Shown one piece after another: positions 18,578-28,526 of a DNA stretch of 31,234 nt (the first letter of the stretch is position 1; every line of letters begins with the position of its first letter). This DNA is from Entamoeba histolytica HM-1:IMSS. Taxonomy: Eukaryota; Evosea; Mastigamoebida; Endamoebidae. The notes under the pieces are model-generated. The model made no database searches. It worked only from the letters and a program-made list of their open reading frames with translations, and was not told the origin of the DNA. The position numbers and the translations under genes are program-made. The stretch lies in contig NW_001915057.1 of NCBI RefSeq assembly GCF_000208925.1, forward strand, positions 1 to 31,234, read 5' to 3'.

Positions 18578-20002
18578 TCAATTGTATTTTAAGAAAATTA
18601 CACCAAACGCAGTAAGAGGACAAGTACCAGAATAAGATTTACCAGTAATTAAATCAGTACCTTTTTCACAATCAACATCATAAGAAGATGTCCCAATATT
18701 AATCATTACTTGGACTTTATTATTTTCATAAATTTTATCAACTTTATACAATCTTTTATCAATTTTCTCATTTTGAATTGTTCCTTGATACAATGAAGGA
18801 TTAGATGCTCTAATTTTCATTATTTTTGCAGTGAAGTCATGAAGGGATTGTTCATTTGAATTAAATCCTTGAATATGTCCATCACTTCTAGCAGCATTAT
18901 CATTATAAGCTCCTTCACAATCTCCTGGGTTATAATAACATTCTACAAGATCTCCAACTTCATCTCCATAATAAATAGTAATTGGTCCAGTGTATGCAGC
19001 AAGGAATGCAATTGCAGCTCTATGTCTACCCCAATAATCATTATTATCTCTACCATATCCATATTTCTTTCTAATTAAATTACCAAATCTCAATAAATCA
19101 TGATTAGTTATAAACATATTTGGATATGCATATTCTGGATATCCTGACGTGAATATATTCTTCAAATTTTCAGCATCATACCCTCCTATTCCTGATTCTT
19201 CACAAGCTAATGTCTGAACCAAATAATATCTTCCTGGGAAATGAAAACATGATCTAAGTCCATACCCATCAGAAGCATAATATCCCCATGTATTAATATT
19301 AGAAGCAGAATCCCAAATTTCTCCAACTATATATCCAAGAGTTCCCCATTGTTTTCCTTGATTCTTTCTGTTATCACACGTTGATTCAATGGTTTCTCTA
19401 ATATCTGTTAAATAGTTTTTGTCTTGATTTTTAGTAGAAACTTGATAAGCTTGGTCTAATCTCCATCCATCAATTTCATAATTATTAATCCAATAAGTAG
19501 CAACTTCTTTATAAAATTCTAATGATCCTGGATAACTGACTGGATCATTTCCTCCTGCTGGATATTTTCCACTTGGACTACTTGCAACATTTCCTGATTT
19601 ATGATGTCCAAACACACCATCAAGAATAACATATAATCCAAGACTATGTGCTTTATTAATTAATTCATGAAGTTCATCATTTGTTCCAAATTTTGGATCT
19701 ACATTAAAATAGTCATAGGTAAAGTATCCAGTTGAATCTAATTTACTTCCACCATTTGAATTAAAGATAGGAGTCATCCATAGTGCATTCATTCCTAAGT
19801 CTTTAATATATTGAAGAGAATTAATAATACCTCGTAAATCACCACAATGTCTTGATGGTCCATATCCTGTACAATATCCTCTACTTGAATCACCATCTTG
19901 GAATGAACTTACCATAACCTGATAAATTCTAAGGTTATTGAAAATGTTTGTGTCAATAGAAAATACAAAAGTGAATAATAACAAAAAGAGTATTAATGTC
20001 AT
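18578..20002 (-). CDS. Secreted alpha-amylase, glycoside hydrolase family 13
   Basis: From the ATG at 20002 the protein has 474 residues; an upstream in-frame TTG at 20020 was not used because the ATG gives a clean signal peptide ([15 protein letters not shown]). The GH13 regions are present: DGVFGHH (128-134, region I), GWRLDQA with nucleophile D183, VGEIWD with acid/base E228, and FITNHD with transition-state stabiliser D302. Many cysteines ([19 protein letters not shown]) suggest disulfides, as expected of a secreted enzyme. It hydrolyses alpha-1,4 bonds of starch or glycogen, outside the cell or in vacuoles; glycogen breakdown is known to be linked to Entamoeba encystation. All catalytic residues are intact. 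Confidence 0.95.
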   Translation of the reverse strand: MTLILFLLLFTFVFSIDTNIFNNLRIYQVMVSSFQDGDSSRGYCTGYGPSRHCGDLRGIINSLQYIKDLGMNALWMTPIFNSNGGSKLDSTGYFTYDYFNVDPKFGTNDELHELINKAHSLGLYVILDGVFGHHKSGNVASSPSGKYPAGGNDPVSYPGSLEFYKEVATYWINNYEIDGWRLDQAYQVSTKNQDKNYLTDIRETIESTCDNRKNQGKQWGTLGYIVGEIWDSASNINTWGYYASDGYGLRSCFHFPGRYYLVQTLACEESGIGGYDAENLKNIFTSGYPEYAYPNMFITNHDLLRFGNLIRKKYGYGRDNNDYWGRHRAAIAFLAAYTGPITIYYGDEVGDLVECYYNPGDCEGAYNDNAARSDGHIQGFNSNEQSLHDFTAKIMKIRASNPSLYQGTIQNEKIDKRLYKVDKIYENNKVQVMINIGTSSYDVDCEKGTDLITGKSYSGTCPLTAFGVIFLKYN

Positions 20003-20180
20003 TATAATGAACGAAGTCAAACTAAAATAAAAGGGAGTTTTTAGTATTATTTATGGAGATAATTAAAATTATTACTTTAAAAAATTAAATTTTATATAAA
20101 ATTTTCTTTTCTTATTGCTTAAAAATTAAATATTAAAATAAATAAAATATTAACTATAAATAATAAGACAGAAAAGTAAA

Positions 20181-20351
20181 TTATTTCTTTGATTGAATCT
20201 TCTTCTTTGGTCTGAGATCACCTGAATGTCCACATTTCTTCTTTCTGCATGTAGTTGCCCTAAGTGGAAGACGAGCATAGCATCTTCTGCAAATCATTTT
20301 ATCACAATTGTATTTTCTGGCAATAGCTTCCAAGGCTGGTTCAATACCCAT
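20181..20351 (-). CDS. RPL40: 60S ribosomal protein eL40, not fused to ubiquitin
   Basis: This 56-residue gene encodes [20 protein letters not shown], then [20 protein letters not shown] and [10 protein letters not shown], an unmistakable eL40. The zinc-ribbon cysteines are C21, C24, C35 and C40, with C16 also conserved. eL40 sits near the GTPase centre of the large subunit and is added late in 60S maturation. In most eukaryotes it is made as a ubiquitin-eL40 fusion; here it begins with its own ATG, and the 223 bases to the divergent neighbour do not encode ubiquitin in any frame. A GAACTT motif lies about 30 bases upstream on the coding strand, consistent with a promoter. A tail of KIQSKK extends slightly past the usual end. 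Confidence 0.95.
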
Positions 20352-20574
20352 AGGATGAACTACAATTTTTTAAGTTCAAAACAGGGTTGATATTATTAAA
20401 ATTAAAAAATAATAAAAATTATCATTTTTTTATTTATTTGAAAAAAAAAGAAACAAAAAACATTTTTTTTTAACAAAAATGAAGAAAAGTTAATTCAACA
20501 AAATTGAGAAGATTAGTTTTTGTTGCAAAGTAAAGAAAAATCTTTTCTTTTTAAAACTGAAATAATATATTACT
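20352..20574. promoter_or_regulatory. Divergent promoter, eL40 / USP32-like
   Basis: A 223-bp spacer separates the ATGs of eL40 (minus) and the USP32-like gene (plus). On the eL40 side a GAACTT motif and a TAGTTCATCC initiator-like sequence are seen; near the USP32-like ATG the leader is T/A-rich (CTTTTTAAAAC). No ubiquitin coding sequence is present. Confidence 0.4.
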
Positions 20575-23500
20575 ATGGGAAATACTACTAGCCTCAGAAT
20601 AGCTAATGAACCACAGTCAATGAATTATAAACAAGTTCTTGAGAAGTGTCTTAAAAATTTTCCTATTTCAAGTATTGATAATGTTCATCTTGCAAATACT
20701 TTGTTTAGTAGAATTCCTAAACCATTTACTCAAAGGATATTTAGTATTTTCCCTGAAAAAATTTCATTTGAAACTGTTGTTGCTTTAGTTTATATATTCA
20801 TGGTTTCACCTCGTCACACCCGTGCCTGTTTTGTTGTTGATTTATATATTGGAAATAAAGTACAATTAACAAGAGACCAAGTTTATCGTTTCTTTTATGA
20901 CTTAACAATAGAAACACATTCAAGTATAGATATCACAGTTTTACTTGAAGACTTTGTTTCACAAAATAATCACAAAGACTATACTGATACCGACCTTATT
21001 GATTATCTAACGTTTCGTATCAATATTGACAAAGTTAAAAGTCTTCCTATATTTAAATGGATTATAAGTGGTGGTACAATGCCTGAAAAAGGTTATCCTT
21101 TAATTGAACCAGAAAGAACAGTTAATGACCTTTTGTTAATGTGGGATGTAACAAAACCAAAAATTTCTACTTTAAAACATTCTAAGGTAACAAGTAAAAT
21201 TATTTCTACATATTCAACCATTGATAGTTTATGTAATTTTAAAGAAAGATCAATTAAGCAATTGAGAGAAATTTACTATTTATTACATCCACTACAATAT
21301 ACGTCTAAAGGAATTCCCATTCAAACTATCATATCGATCTTTGCTCTTAGTTTAAATCGTTCAATTTTAGTTCCTTTAACAACATTACTAAAGAATGAGA
21401 AATACAATGAATTCTTTATCGCTATTACTTTCACTACAAAGGTTTCAAAAAATGAAAAATTTCAATTTGTTAGAGAAATAATAAACCCGCCAAAAGAAGG
21501 TACTGTTAATAAACAATTTATTACTCCAATTGTTGAATCTATTTCACTTTTTTATTCTGTCGTTTATAACTCAGTAGGTGAATTTAATTTACAGGATAAA
21601 ATTATTGAATTTATTTGGGAAGAACTAAAAGATCTAGGAGAACAATTTACATATGATACCTTTGAAAATGCATTTTCTTCTAATAGTAAGTTAGACACTA
21701 TGGTCGATCAACTAACACAAGCCACTACAGTGCTCCATGGTGTTTTACCAAAAAAACTCGAAACAGAAGCACAAGTCTTTAATGCTCTAATGAGCATGTA
21801 TGAATTAAATAAGATGAAACCAGGTGAAACTGTTGTTCTTATTCCATCAACCTGGTTTTCAAAATGGACTATGATGCTTAATTCAAGTAAAAGAGAGCCA
21901 TTAGAACGAATTAATTTTAATTTGTTATTAGATGATAAAGTTGCAGTGACTCTTAAACCAAATATTATGGAAAGGGATATTATTCCTCTACACCCAGAGG
22001 TATTTTTAGTGATTGACTCATGGTATAAACATGAAGGAAATGTAATTGAAAGAAGGTTATATTATAATCAAGAAAAGAAAAGAATAGACATAGAATTATT
22101 TCCATTAAAATTATATTCATTTATTCATATTAAAGGTGAATTAGAAATACCTTCAAATACTTCCCATATTGATACATTATTAATTTCTAGATTTGCTTCG
22201 TTAAGAGAGTTACATAAATCGTTATGTACCAAATATAAATTACCTATTAATAAAACACGAGTATTATTATTTGGAAAATCAAATATACCTTTAGTTGTAT
22301 CAATTGTTGATGGAATTGAAATTTATCAATATTTTAAAGAAGGGTCATGGGTTTGTCTTGAAACACTTAGTGTATATTCAGAAATTCAGAATATAAATGA
22401 TGGAATAACCAGTGTTGGTATCCATGGAGGTGAATATGGTATTTTTAATGAAGGAAATACGTCTTATATTAGTACTGTTATTCAATGCCTTTCACACACC
22501 CCTTTAATTCGAGATTTCTTTTTATCTCAATCCTTTAAAGAAGATACGACAAATGGACCATTGAAAAGTCTTGCAAATGCATTTTCAAACTTGCTTTATA
22601 ATTTATGGAAACCATCTAACAAACCAGTAATTGTATCAATCAAAGAGTTTAGAGAAGTTTTTATAAATTGTACTCAACAATTTAATGATAAAGATCAACA
22701 TGACGTTGTGGAATACTTAACATATTTATTAGATTGTCTTCATGAGTCAGTAAATAGAAATTCAGGATGTGGACTACCATATTTAGAAATTCCAAATGAA
22801 GACATGAAGATTATTGCTCAAAATGCGTGGAAAGAATTTAATACATTAAATCAGTCAATAGTTACAGACTCATTTACTGCTATGATTAAGAACAAAATTC
22901 AATGTACGTCTTGTAACCATATAAAATATATAATGAATCCAACTAATATTATATCTGTTCCATTACCATCTGAAAAGTTTAAAGTCATTGACTTTACTGT
23001 TGTACCTATGGACGGTCAAATTCCAATCAAATATTCAATTAAAAGTACTCAAGAACGATCACTTGGTGATTGTCTTAAAGAATTAAGTTTATTATGTGGG
23101 TTATCCCTTTCACACATGTTGTGTGCTGATGCTCCAGGTTCAATAATTCTCAACATTTTAAAAGACTCAACTCCAATAAAAAAATTAATGAATGGAGTTA
23201 AAGTTTTTGAAGTAGAAAAATTCCCTTCCATATTCCCTGAAAGGAGGTGCTTAAATTCAGTTATAACTAAGTCAGTTAAAAGACAATCAACCACAAACAA
23301 AATGGCTCGTACACCAAGACAGTCAATGGAAGTTGCATTGAGAAATTCAATAAAAAATACAGTGATTATCCCTCAAACTTCATTGACACCATTAAGAATG
23401 AAGGCTGAAGTATCAAAGAAAGGAGTTGTTATGATTAATTGCTTACATAGAATTGTTACTGAAAACGAAATCTATTTCTTTAATAAATATTTAACGTCAG

Positions 23501-24462
23501 TCGTTTCCTTACCATTTATTCTTACTTATTCATATGAAGAACTTACAGTATCTAATATTGTACGTGGAATACTAAGACATGTTAGAGTCGCTCTTAGACA
23601 ACTTATTACCCAAGAAAATAAAATATTTATTGACTTACCAACAACATTTAATATTGAGTATTTGTTGTCAAAAGGATTAGACCAATTACCATTTGATTTA
23701 AGAGTAACAAGTTATGATGGAAAGAATTGTTTTGATTGCTCATGGGATAAAGACTGTTGTGGGTGTATATTAACAGATAAAATTCTTCAGCAATATGACT
23801 TTAATGGTTTTACATTTACTGTTTGTATTGATTGGAAGGGCAATTCATTAATTAAGTATGACCAATCAATTGCTGATTTATATCTTAAAGATGAAAGTGT
23901 TATAGCACTAAGACAGTTACAAACAGAATCCATTCAATTAGTTGATTGTTTTAAATTACTTAATTTACATGATGAATTTTCTATTGATGATGGTTGGGTA
24001 TGTCCACATTGTCAGGCTATTTGTCCTGCGACAAATGTCATTTCTTTATATTCTATGCCAATATATCTGATAGTTACCTTAAAAAGGTTTATTCAAAATG
24101 GTGATAAATGGATTAAAAGTAATGCTGAAGTTATTTTCCCTATTGAAGGATTAAAGGCAAGAGATATAGTTGACAGTTCAATAGAAACTACTGAAGAAGA
24201 TGTCTATGATTTGTATGCAGTAATTAATCATATTGGAAAATTAAATGAGAGTCATTACACTGCAATTTGTAAAGTTGATAAAGATAAATGGTTAAAATTT
24301 GATGACAAGTCAGTATCTCAAGTTACTTCTGATAATATCTGTACCAACACTGCTTATATTCTTTTCTATAAAAAACGAAATGTCAACCCAGAAGACATTA
24401 TGAATAAGTATCATTTTACTGACCAAAAAGAATTATTAACACAGTCATGCGTTATTATGTAA
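20575..24462 (+). CDS. USP32-type ubiquitin-specific protease homologue, catalytic Cys replaced by Ser
   Basis: The protein has 1295 residues. Order: MGNTTS N-myristoylation-like start; degenerate EF-hand region (about 40-180, ending FKWIISGG as in USP32); a further helical region; DUSP domain (about 420-530, STWFSKW, VIDSWYKHEG); ubiquitin-like stretch; USP core split by an insert of about 350 residues; C-terminal CVIM, a CaaX box. The USP Cys box reads YGIFNEGNTSYIS, so the nucleophile is Ser630 (TCT). The box that usually reads QQDAxE is DKDQHDVVEYL. Zinc pairs C777/C780 and C1143/C1146 are kept. The His box holds H1227 (SHYTA) and FDD (D1243/D1244). It is probably membrane-anchored, ubiquitin-binding and without protease activity. 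It is shorter than human USP32 (1604). Confidence 0.9.
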   Translation: MGNTTSLRIANEPQSMNYKQVLEKCLKNFPISSIDNVHLANTLFSRIPKPFTQRIFSIFPEKISFETVVALVYIFMVSPRHTRACFVVDLYIGNKVQLTRDQVYRFFYDLTIETHSSIDITVLLEDFVSQNNHKDYTDTDLIDYLTFRINIDKVKSLPIFKWIISGGTMPEKGYPLIEPERTVNDLLLMWDVTKPKISTLKHSKVTSKIISTYSTIDSLCNFKERSIKQLREIYYLLHPLQYTSKGIPIQTIISIFALSLNRSILVPLTTLLKNEKYNEFFIAITFTTKVSKNEKFQFVREIINPPKEGTVNKQFITPIVESISLFYSVVYNSVGEFNLQDKIIEFIWEELKDLGEQFTYDTFENAFSSNSKLDTMVDQLTQATTVLHGVLPKKLETEAQVFNALMSMYELNKMKPGETVVLIPSTWFSKWTMMLNSSKREPLERINFNLLLDDKVAVTLKPNIMERDIIPLHPEVFLVIDSWYKHEGNVIERRLYYNQEKKRIDIELFPLKLYSFIHIKGELEIPSNTSHIDTLLISRFASLRELHKSLCTKYKLPINKTRVLLFGKSNIPLVVSIVDGIEIYQYFKEGSWVCLETLSVYSEIQNINDGITSVGIHGGEYGIFNEGNTSYISTVIQCLSHTPLIRDFFLSQSFKEDTTNGPLKSLANAFSNLLYNLWKPSNKPVIVSIKEFREVFINCTQQFNDKDQHDVVEYLTYLLDCLHESVNRNSGCGLPYLEIPNEDMKIIAQNAWKEFNTLNQSIVTDSFTAMIKNKIQCTSCNHIKYIMNPTNIISVPLPSEKFKVIDFTVVPMDGQIPIKYSIKSTQERSLGDCLKELSLLCGLSLSHMLCADAPGSIILNILKDSTPIKKLMNGVKVFEVEKFPSIFPERRCLNSVITKSVKRQSTTNKMARTPRQSMEVALRNSIKNTVIIPQTSLTPLRMKAEVSKKGVVMINCLHRIVTENEIYFFNKYLTSVVSLPFILTYSYEELTVSNIVRGILRHVRVALRQLITQENKIFIDLPTTFNIEYLLSKGLDQLPFDLRVTSYDGKNCFDCSWDKDCCGCILTDKILQQYDFNGFTFTVCIDWKGNSLIKYDQSIADLYLKDESVIALRQLQTESIQLVDCFKLLNLHDEFSIDDGWVCPHCQAICPATNVISLYSMPIYLIVTLKRFIQNGDKWIKSNAEVIFPIEGLKARDIVDSSIETTEEDVYDLYAVINHIGKLNESHYTAICKVDKDKWLKFDDKSVSQVTSDNICTNTAYILFYKKRNVNPEDIMNKYHFTDQKELLTQSCVIM

Positions 24463-24565
24463 AATGAATAAAATACATAGTTAATTAATTTAATTTCTTG
24501 GTTTCTTAATGACTTAAGTTTGATAAATGACATAACAAGAAAGAAATTATTAATACCATATTCAA

Positions 24566-26329
24566 TCAGTGTTTAGTTAGAAGAATTTTTATTGAATCAA
24601 CCCATTTTCTTATTTGAGGACTATGATGAAGTTGTAACAATGTTAGTTCCCATAAGCATGAGTTGATTGCACCTGAATGGTCTGGTTGTTGGACTGATGG
24701 ATTATAAATACCAAATCCATTTTCTTGTTCAATAAGACCAATAAAAGTATCTCGATATCTTTTAAAGATCCAAGTGAGAATAGCACAGAAGTCTAAAGCT
24801 ATAGAAGAGTCACAGTTCAACATCATAATTAATATTCTTTTAACAAATGAAGCAATTCTAACTGGAGGCAATTGTTTAATATCAAGAAGCATAATTTTTA
24901 ATACACCAACTAATTTTTGTCTATTATCAATGTGTTGTTCTCCAATAAAATCATCTTGGAATAATAGAATTTGGTCTAATACCTTATACATTGATTCATA
25001 AAATTGAACATTATCAATTGTAACAAGGAAATTTTGAAGTTTTAATGTATTAAAAATAGTATAACAGACTCTAATAGTATCAATTGGTTGTAATTTGTCT
25101 GCTTTGTTTTCAAGTAATTGTTGTAATAATTTGATAATATCTAACATAAAGTCATAATTAATTTTATGAGTGTGAATAGACATTCCTTCTAAAACTAAAG
25201 GAACTAATGGAGATTCTTGATTTTCTTTTAATACTCTAAAATATGTTCTGAAGATAGTATCTAAAACTAACATATTATATTTCTTTTTTTCTTCAACACT
25301 GTATTTAGTTTCAATTAATTTGACATCTTTATCAAGTTTTCTTTCAATTCTTAATTCTTTTAATTTCTTTCTTGATAACTTTTGTTTTTTATGATCAACA
25401 TGTTTTAACTCTTCTTTTCTTGGGTTAGTTTTAATATTAAATGGATTAATTTCTTCTGATGTTGATTCAACAACAAGAAATGGACGAATAGTGTTTGGAT
25501 TACATTCATAATTTTGTTTTTTAACAGTTTGAGCAATTCTTCTAACAATTTCTAATGTAACATCTCCTCTTAAATCGTCTTGAATAACTTCTTGTAATGA
25601 TTGTGAAATAGGATAATTGAATTCTTCATTTGATGAAAATAAGAATACCATTGAAAGTTCAACTAATGTAATATGAAAATTAAAATGCCAATTTCTTTTT
25701 AATAAATCACATAAAACTTTTAATAAAATTTGTGCCATTGCTGTTTTAACAACACTCCCTTTGATTAATAATCTTTTAAACGATGGTTTCATAATTTCAC
25801 TCTTTAACAATGAAATGAACTTTCCATAATATGATATTAAATTTTGTTCAAATGTTACTCTCTTTCTTACTGCAATAGAAAGTGTTCCTTTAGCTGATGT
25901 TAATAATTCATTACTTTTAATAATATAATCTGGACGAATATCACAAAATACTTTTGTTAATGAAAAACGGGATAATCCAGCTATAGCCATATTTTTTGAA
26001 GAACAAAAAGATAATAATTCTCTCAGAGCTAATGGAAAATCTGTTGAAGTAGTATCAGAAATAATTGAAGTACAAAGAGAGGCAATTCTTTTTTTTGCTA
26101 AATCAATATTAATAATAGGAGATTCTTCAACTTCATATTTTGGTAATTGGTCTTCTTTCAACACATCATTTTCAGTTATATTCATATCAGTTTCTCTTTC
26201 TTTTCTATCATCATCATCATTTTCTTGATTTTCATCATCATCACTCATTTCTTCTTGATTCATATCTTCTTCGCTCATTTGATATTGTTCATCATCGTAG
26301 CTCATCTTTTTGTCTTGTAAGATCTTCAT
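24566..26329 (-). CDS. NOC3: Nucleolar complex protein 3 (NOC3)
   Basis: I chose the ATG at 26327-26329, giving 587 residues. An open frame extends 27 codons further, but that part is an AT-rich hydrophobic stretch overlapping the divergent promoter. Residues about 10-60 are acidic (DDDENQENDDDD). Then comes the NOC3 domain with IASLCTSIISDTTS and LTKVFCDIRPDY, a basic middle (KKQKLSRKKLKELRIERKL), and a C-terminal CBF/Mak21-type helical repeat ending with YNPSVQQPDHSGAINSCLWEL. NOC3 pairs with NOC2 in pre-60S assembly and nucleolar export; in yeast it also has a replication-initiation role. Length is near yeast Noc3 (663). Confidence 0.9.
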   Translation of the reverse strand: MKILQDKKMSYDDEQYQMSEEDMNQEEMSDDDENQENDDDDRKERETDMNITENDVLKEDQLPKYEVEESPIINIDLAKKRIASLCTSIISDTTSTDFPLALRELLSFCSSKNMAIAGLSRFSLTKVFCDIRPDYIIKSNELLTSAKGTLSIAVRKRVTFEQNLISYYGKFISLLKSEIMKPSFKRLLIKGSVVKTAMAQILLKVLCDLLKRNWHFNFHITLVELSMVFLFSSNEEFNYPISQSLQEVIQDDLRGDVTLEIVRRIAQTVKKQNYECNPNTIRPFLVVESTSEEINPFNIKTNPRKEELKHVDHKKQKLSRKKLKELRIERKLDKDVKLIETKYSVEEKKKYNMLVLDTIFRTYFRVLKENQESPLVPLVLEGMSIHTHKINYDFMLDIIKLLQQLLENKADKLQPIDTIRVCYTIFNTLKLQNFLVTIDNVQFYESMYKVLDQILLFQDDFIGEQHIDNRQKLVGVLKIMLLDIKQLPPVRIASFVKRILIMMLNCDSSIALDFCAILTWIFKRYRDTFIGLIEQENGFGIYNPSVQQPDHSGAINSCLWELTLLQLHHSPQIRKWVDSIKILLTKH

Positions 26330-26441
26330 TTTTATTACTCTTTTAAGGTTTTTTGATGTACTATTAAAATAGTAAAAGAATGATAAAAGAAATGATTTGA
26401 TAAAAAACAAAAAACAATCAAGGAAATCTTAATAGGTTTTT
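26330..26441. promoter_or_regulatory. Shared divergent promoter, NOC3 / DBP4
   Basis: This 112-bp spacer lies between two nucleolar genes. At 26359-26374 it holds TACTATT and AATAGTA, a perfect 7-bp inverted repeat around AA, which reads the same toward both genes. An AAAAGAGTAATAAAA leader precedes the NOC3 ATG. The symmetric element could serve as a bidirectional TATA or regulator site; that is inference. Confidence 0.5.
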
Positions 26442-28526
26442 ATGGAACAAAAGCAGAAGAAACATACTCATTTTAAAAAGGCAAAGAAACCATCTGGCAC
26501 ACAAACCACAACTAACAAAACAAAAAAAAGAGAAAATAAGAAATTATTTTCAGTTAAACCAAAGATTCTTGAACGACAAAAAATTGAAGAAGAAATTAAT
26601 GAACTAAATTCAAGAATAAGAAAAGAAACACCAGCAAGAGGAGTTAATCCACTTTTAAGTGAATCTAAAATAGGAGAAGATTATTCTATTAGTTATCCTG
26701 ATGCTAAACGATTTGATCAATTTCCTATTAGTAAAGCAACAATTCAACTTCTTAATAAAAATCGTTTTATTACAATGACACCAATTCAAAGAGCTGCTAT
26801 TCCACATGCATTAGCTGGAAGAGATATTATTGGAGCTGCAAGAACTGGAAGTGGAAAAACATTAGCATTTTTAATTCCACTTATTGAATTTATGTATCGT
26901 TCACGATGGACTGAATTAGATGGGTTATGTTCAATCATTTTATCACCAACAAGAGAATTAGCACAACAAATATTTGATGTATTTGCCTCTATAGCAGGAG
27001 AACGTTTTACTGCTGCATTGATTACAGGTGGAAAAGATACAAAAGAAGAAGCTAAAGTTATTCGATTAATGAATGTTTTAATATGTACTCCAGGTAGATT
27101 ACTCTATCACTTAGACAATACACCTCATTTTAATACAACACCATTACGAATGTTAATTCTAGATGAAGCAGATAGAATTCTTGATATGGGATTCAAGAAA
27201 GATCTTACAGCAATATTAGAACATCTTCCTAAACAAAGACAAACAATGTTATTCTCTGCAACACAAACAAAGTCTGTCCAAGACTTAATTCGGTTATCAT
27301 TAAGACATCCAGAATATATTTCTGTTGACGAAAAAGCACAACATGCAACTCCAGAAACATTAAATCAAACATATATGTTACTTGGTGATGGAGATAAAAT
27401 TAATGTTTTATTTTCATTTATTAGAACACATACTAATTCTAAAATGATTGTCTTCTTCCAAACAACAAAAGAAGTTAGATTTTTCTTTGAAACATTCAAA
27501 AAATTAAGGGTTGGAGCAGTGTTATATTTATTATATGGTCGTCAATCACAAAATAGTAGAAATGAACAACTAAGTACATTTACAAAAGAAAAGAGAGGTA
27601 TTTTATTTTGTACTGACATTGCATCTCGTGGATTAGATATTCAAGGAGTAGATTGGATTGTTCAATATGATTGTCCTGAAGATACAGCACAATATATTCA
27701 TCGAGTCGGAAGAACAGCACGAATAAATCATAATGGTCAAGCATTATTATTACTTACACATAATGAAGAAGCATTTATTGAACAATTAGAAAAAGCTAAA
27801 GTGCCATTGAATAGAGTAGAACCAAATATTGCACGAATGAAGAATATTGCCAATGACATCACTGAATTAATGATTGAAGTTCCAATTATTAAACACTATG
27901 CAGAAAAGAGTATTGATGCATATATTTATAGTTTAACAAAGATGCATAATAAATCTGTTTTTGATTCAGCAAAAGTTGATGAAAAAGCAATGAGACAATC
28001 TTATGGATTATTTGCTGATAAACTAGAAGAAACAAACAAAGAAGATCATATCAAATTTGAAGAAGAAGATGATGATGACGTTGTAGAAGAAGCTGCTACA
28101 AAAGCTGAGGGTGATGATGACGATCTATTAGAAAAGGCAGACGAACAAATTATTGAAGAAGTTAAACCAAAACAATTTGACATTTCACTTAAACCAAAAC
28201 GATTAACTAAGAAAGCAATTCACTCAGTTGGAACATACATCAAATTTGAAGACTCTGACACTGAACAAGACAACCAAAATGATTTAGTTGAAAAGATGGA
28301 AGAAGAAATGAGAGTTGCTGATATTGAAGATAAAGAGACTGCAAAAAAAGAATTGAAAATCAAACGAATGAAAAAACAAAGTGCATTGACTGGTTTTGCA
28401 GACGTTGAAATTGCTGATGACCGAAAAAGAAAGAGTAGTCTTACTGAATCAATGAAAGAACCAAAAACAAAGAAAACAGCAGAAGAAATGCTACAAGAAA
28501 AATTAAAAGGAAGTTCATTACTTTAA
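26442..28526 (+). CDS. DBP4: DEAD-box RNA helicase DBP4/DDX10
   Basis: The protein has 694 residues. The N-terminus is basic. Helicase motifs follow: Q motif (F91 to Q115, TPIQRAAIPHA), motif I TGSGKT (135-140), PTRELA (169-174), TPGR (216-219), DEAD (241-244), SAT (272-274), then DIASRGLDIQ and HRVGRTAR. The KLFSVKPK-like N-terminus and FFETFKKLR segment favour the Dbp4/DDX10 subgroup over other DEAD-box enzymes. The C-terminal third is acidic then basic and lysine-rich, as in that subgroup. Dbp4 releases U14 snoRNA from pre-rRNA in 40S processing in the nucleolus. It is shorter than yeast Dbp4 (770). Confidence 0.93.
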   Translation: MEQKQKKHTHFKKAKKPSGTQTTTNKTKKRENKKLFSVKPKILERQKIEEEINELNSRIRKETPARGVNPLLSESKIGEDYSISYPDAKRFDQFPISKATIQLLNKNRFITMTPIQRAAIPHALAGRDIIGAARTGSGKTLAFLIPLIEFMYRSRWTELDGLCSIILSPTRELAQQIFDVFASIAGERFTAALITGGKDTKEEAKVIRLMNVLICTPGRLLYHLDNTPHFNTTPLRMLILDEADRILDMGFKKDLTAILEHLPKQRQTMLFSATQTKSVQDLIRLSLRHPEYISVDEKAQHATPETLNQTYMLLGDGDKINVLFSFIRTHTNSKMIVFFQTTKEVRFFFETFKKLRVGAVLYLLYGRQSQNSRNEQLSTFTKEKRGILFCTDIASRGLDIQGVDWIVQYDCPEDTAQYIHRVGRTARINHNGQALLLLTHNEEAFIEQLEKAKVPLNRVEPNIARMKNIANDITELMIEVPIIKHYAEKSIDAYIYSLTKMHNKSVFDSAKVDEKAMRQSYGLFADKLEETNKEDHIKFEEEDDDDVVEEAATKAEGDDDDLLEKADEQIIEEVKPKQFDISLKPKRLTKKAIHSVGTYIKFEDSDTEQDNQNDLVEKMEEEMRVADIEDKETAKKELKIKRMKKQSALTGFADVEIADDRKRKSSLTESMKEPKTKKTAEEMLQEKLKGSSLL

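Noticed and set aside
20003..20020. Upstream TTG start for the amylase
   Set aside because: The ATG at 20002 gives a clean signal peptide; non-ATG starts are not expected in Entamoeba.
20352..20400. A 23-base intron (GTTTTG to TTGTAG) just before eL40
   Set aside because: Far shorter than known Entamoeba introns and it would not add a coding exon; GAACTT inside it fits a promoter better.
26330..26410. 27-codon N-terminal extension of NOC3
   Set aside because: It begins upstream in the divergent promoter, is hydrophobic and AT-driven, and would leave only 31 bp to the DBP4 ATG; the next ATG starts the acidic nucleolar-type N-terminus.
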